Source of the DNA: Ruminococcaceae bacterium UBA866
Lineage (GTDB): Bacteria > Bacillota > Clostridia > Oscillospirales > Ruminococcaceae
Direction: 5' to 3'
DNA: 5,833 nucleotides
Assembly: GCA_002295325.1 (NCBI GenBank)
Contig: DBGA01000004.1
Location: 1-5,833, forward strand
Shown here: positions 5,800 to 5,833 of the stretch, piece after piece
Numbering within the stretch: position 1 is the first letter of the stretch
Layout of the letters: each line of letters starts with the position of its first letter
Notes under the pieces: generated by a model
What the model saw: the letters and a program-made list of their open reading frames with translations, nothing else
Databases searched by the model: none
Told to the model about the DNA's origin: nothing
Made by a program: the position numbers and the translations under genes

Positions 5800-5833
5800 A
5801 TTATTAGTAGAATATAAAGACAAAGAGGCAACG
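5800..5833 (+). other. Short region after ilvE, no gene visible
   Basis: The 34 bases after the ilvE stop are AT-rich and contain AAGAGG at 5823-5828, which could be the ribosome binding site of a following gene starting just beyond the window. No hairpin terminator is seen, so ilvE may be co-transcribed with a downstream gene. Confidence 0.3.

Overview
The window looks like ordinary chromosomal core-metabolism DNA from a low-GC Gram-positive bacterium, most likely a member of the Clostridia. The basis is the AT-rich composition (intergenic DNA is especially AT-rich), strong AGGAGG-type ribosome binding sites, GTG and TTG starts paired with good Shine-Dalgarno sequences, sigma-A promoters with extended -10 elements, and protein sequences that read like clostridial versions of PpdK, GlmU, Prs and IlvE. 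The assignment below class level is open. No mobile element, CRISPR array, rRNA, tRNA or phage gene is visible.

Layout. Positions 1-1636 (minus strand) hold the first 545 codons of pyruvate, phosphate dikinase; the C-terminal PEP/pyruvate domain lies outside the window. A divergent intergenic region of about 310 bp (1637-1949) contains an extended -10 promoter and a roughly 110-nt, locally GC-rich leader for ppdK, and one or two promoters firing right into glmU. Two symmetrical sequences overlap these promoter elements. Positions 1950-4598 (plus strand) form a probable operon: glmU, a 69-codon two-helix membrane protein of unknown function, then prs. A 19-bp perfect inverted repeat follows prs and is the likely transcription terminator. 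ilvE (4738-5799) then has its own strong promoter, which carries a duplicated 9-bp motif. The last 34 bases contain a weak ribosome-binding-like sequence and no visible gene start.

How the genes fit together. GlmU makes UDP-GlcNAc for peptidoglycan and cell-surface polymers; Prs makes PRPP for nucleotides, histidine and tryptophan. Their linkage is a well-known Firmicute arrangement (glmU-prs); the small membrane-protein gene between them is the unusual part. PpdK interconverts pyruvate and PEP with ATP/AMP and Pi/PPi and is common in the PPi-linked glycolysis of anaerobic Clostridia. IlvE does the last step of Leu/Ile/Val synthesis or the first of their breakdown.

I found no convincing new multi-gene system. 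The points worth a second look are the ppdK leader, the symmetrical elements in the promoters, the small membrane protein, and the terminator/promoter arrangement between prs and ilvE.
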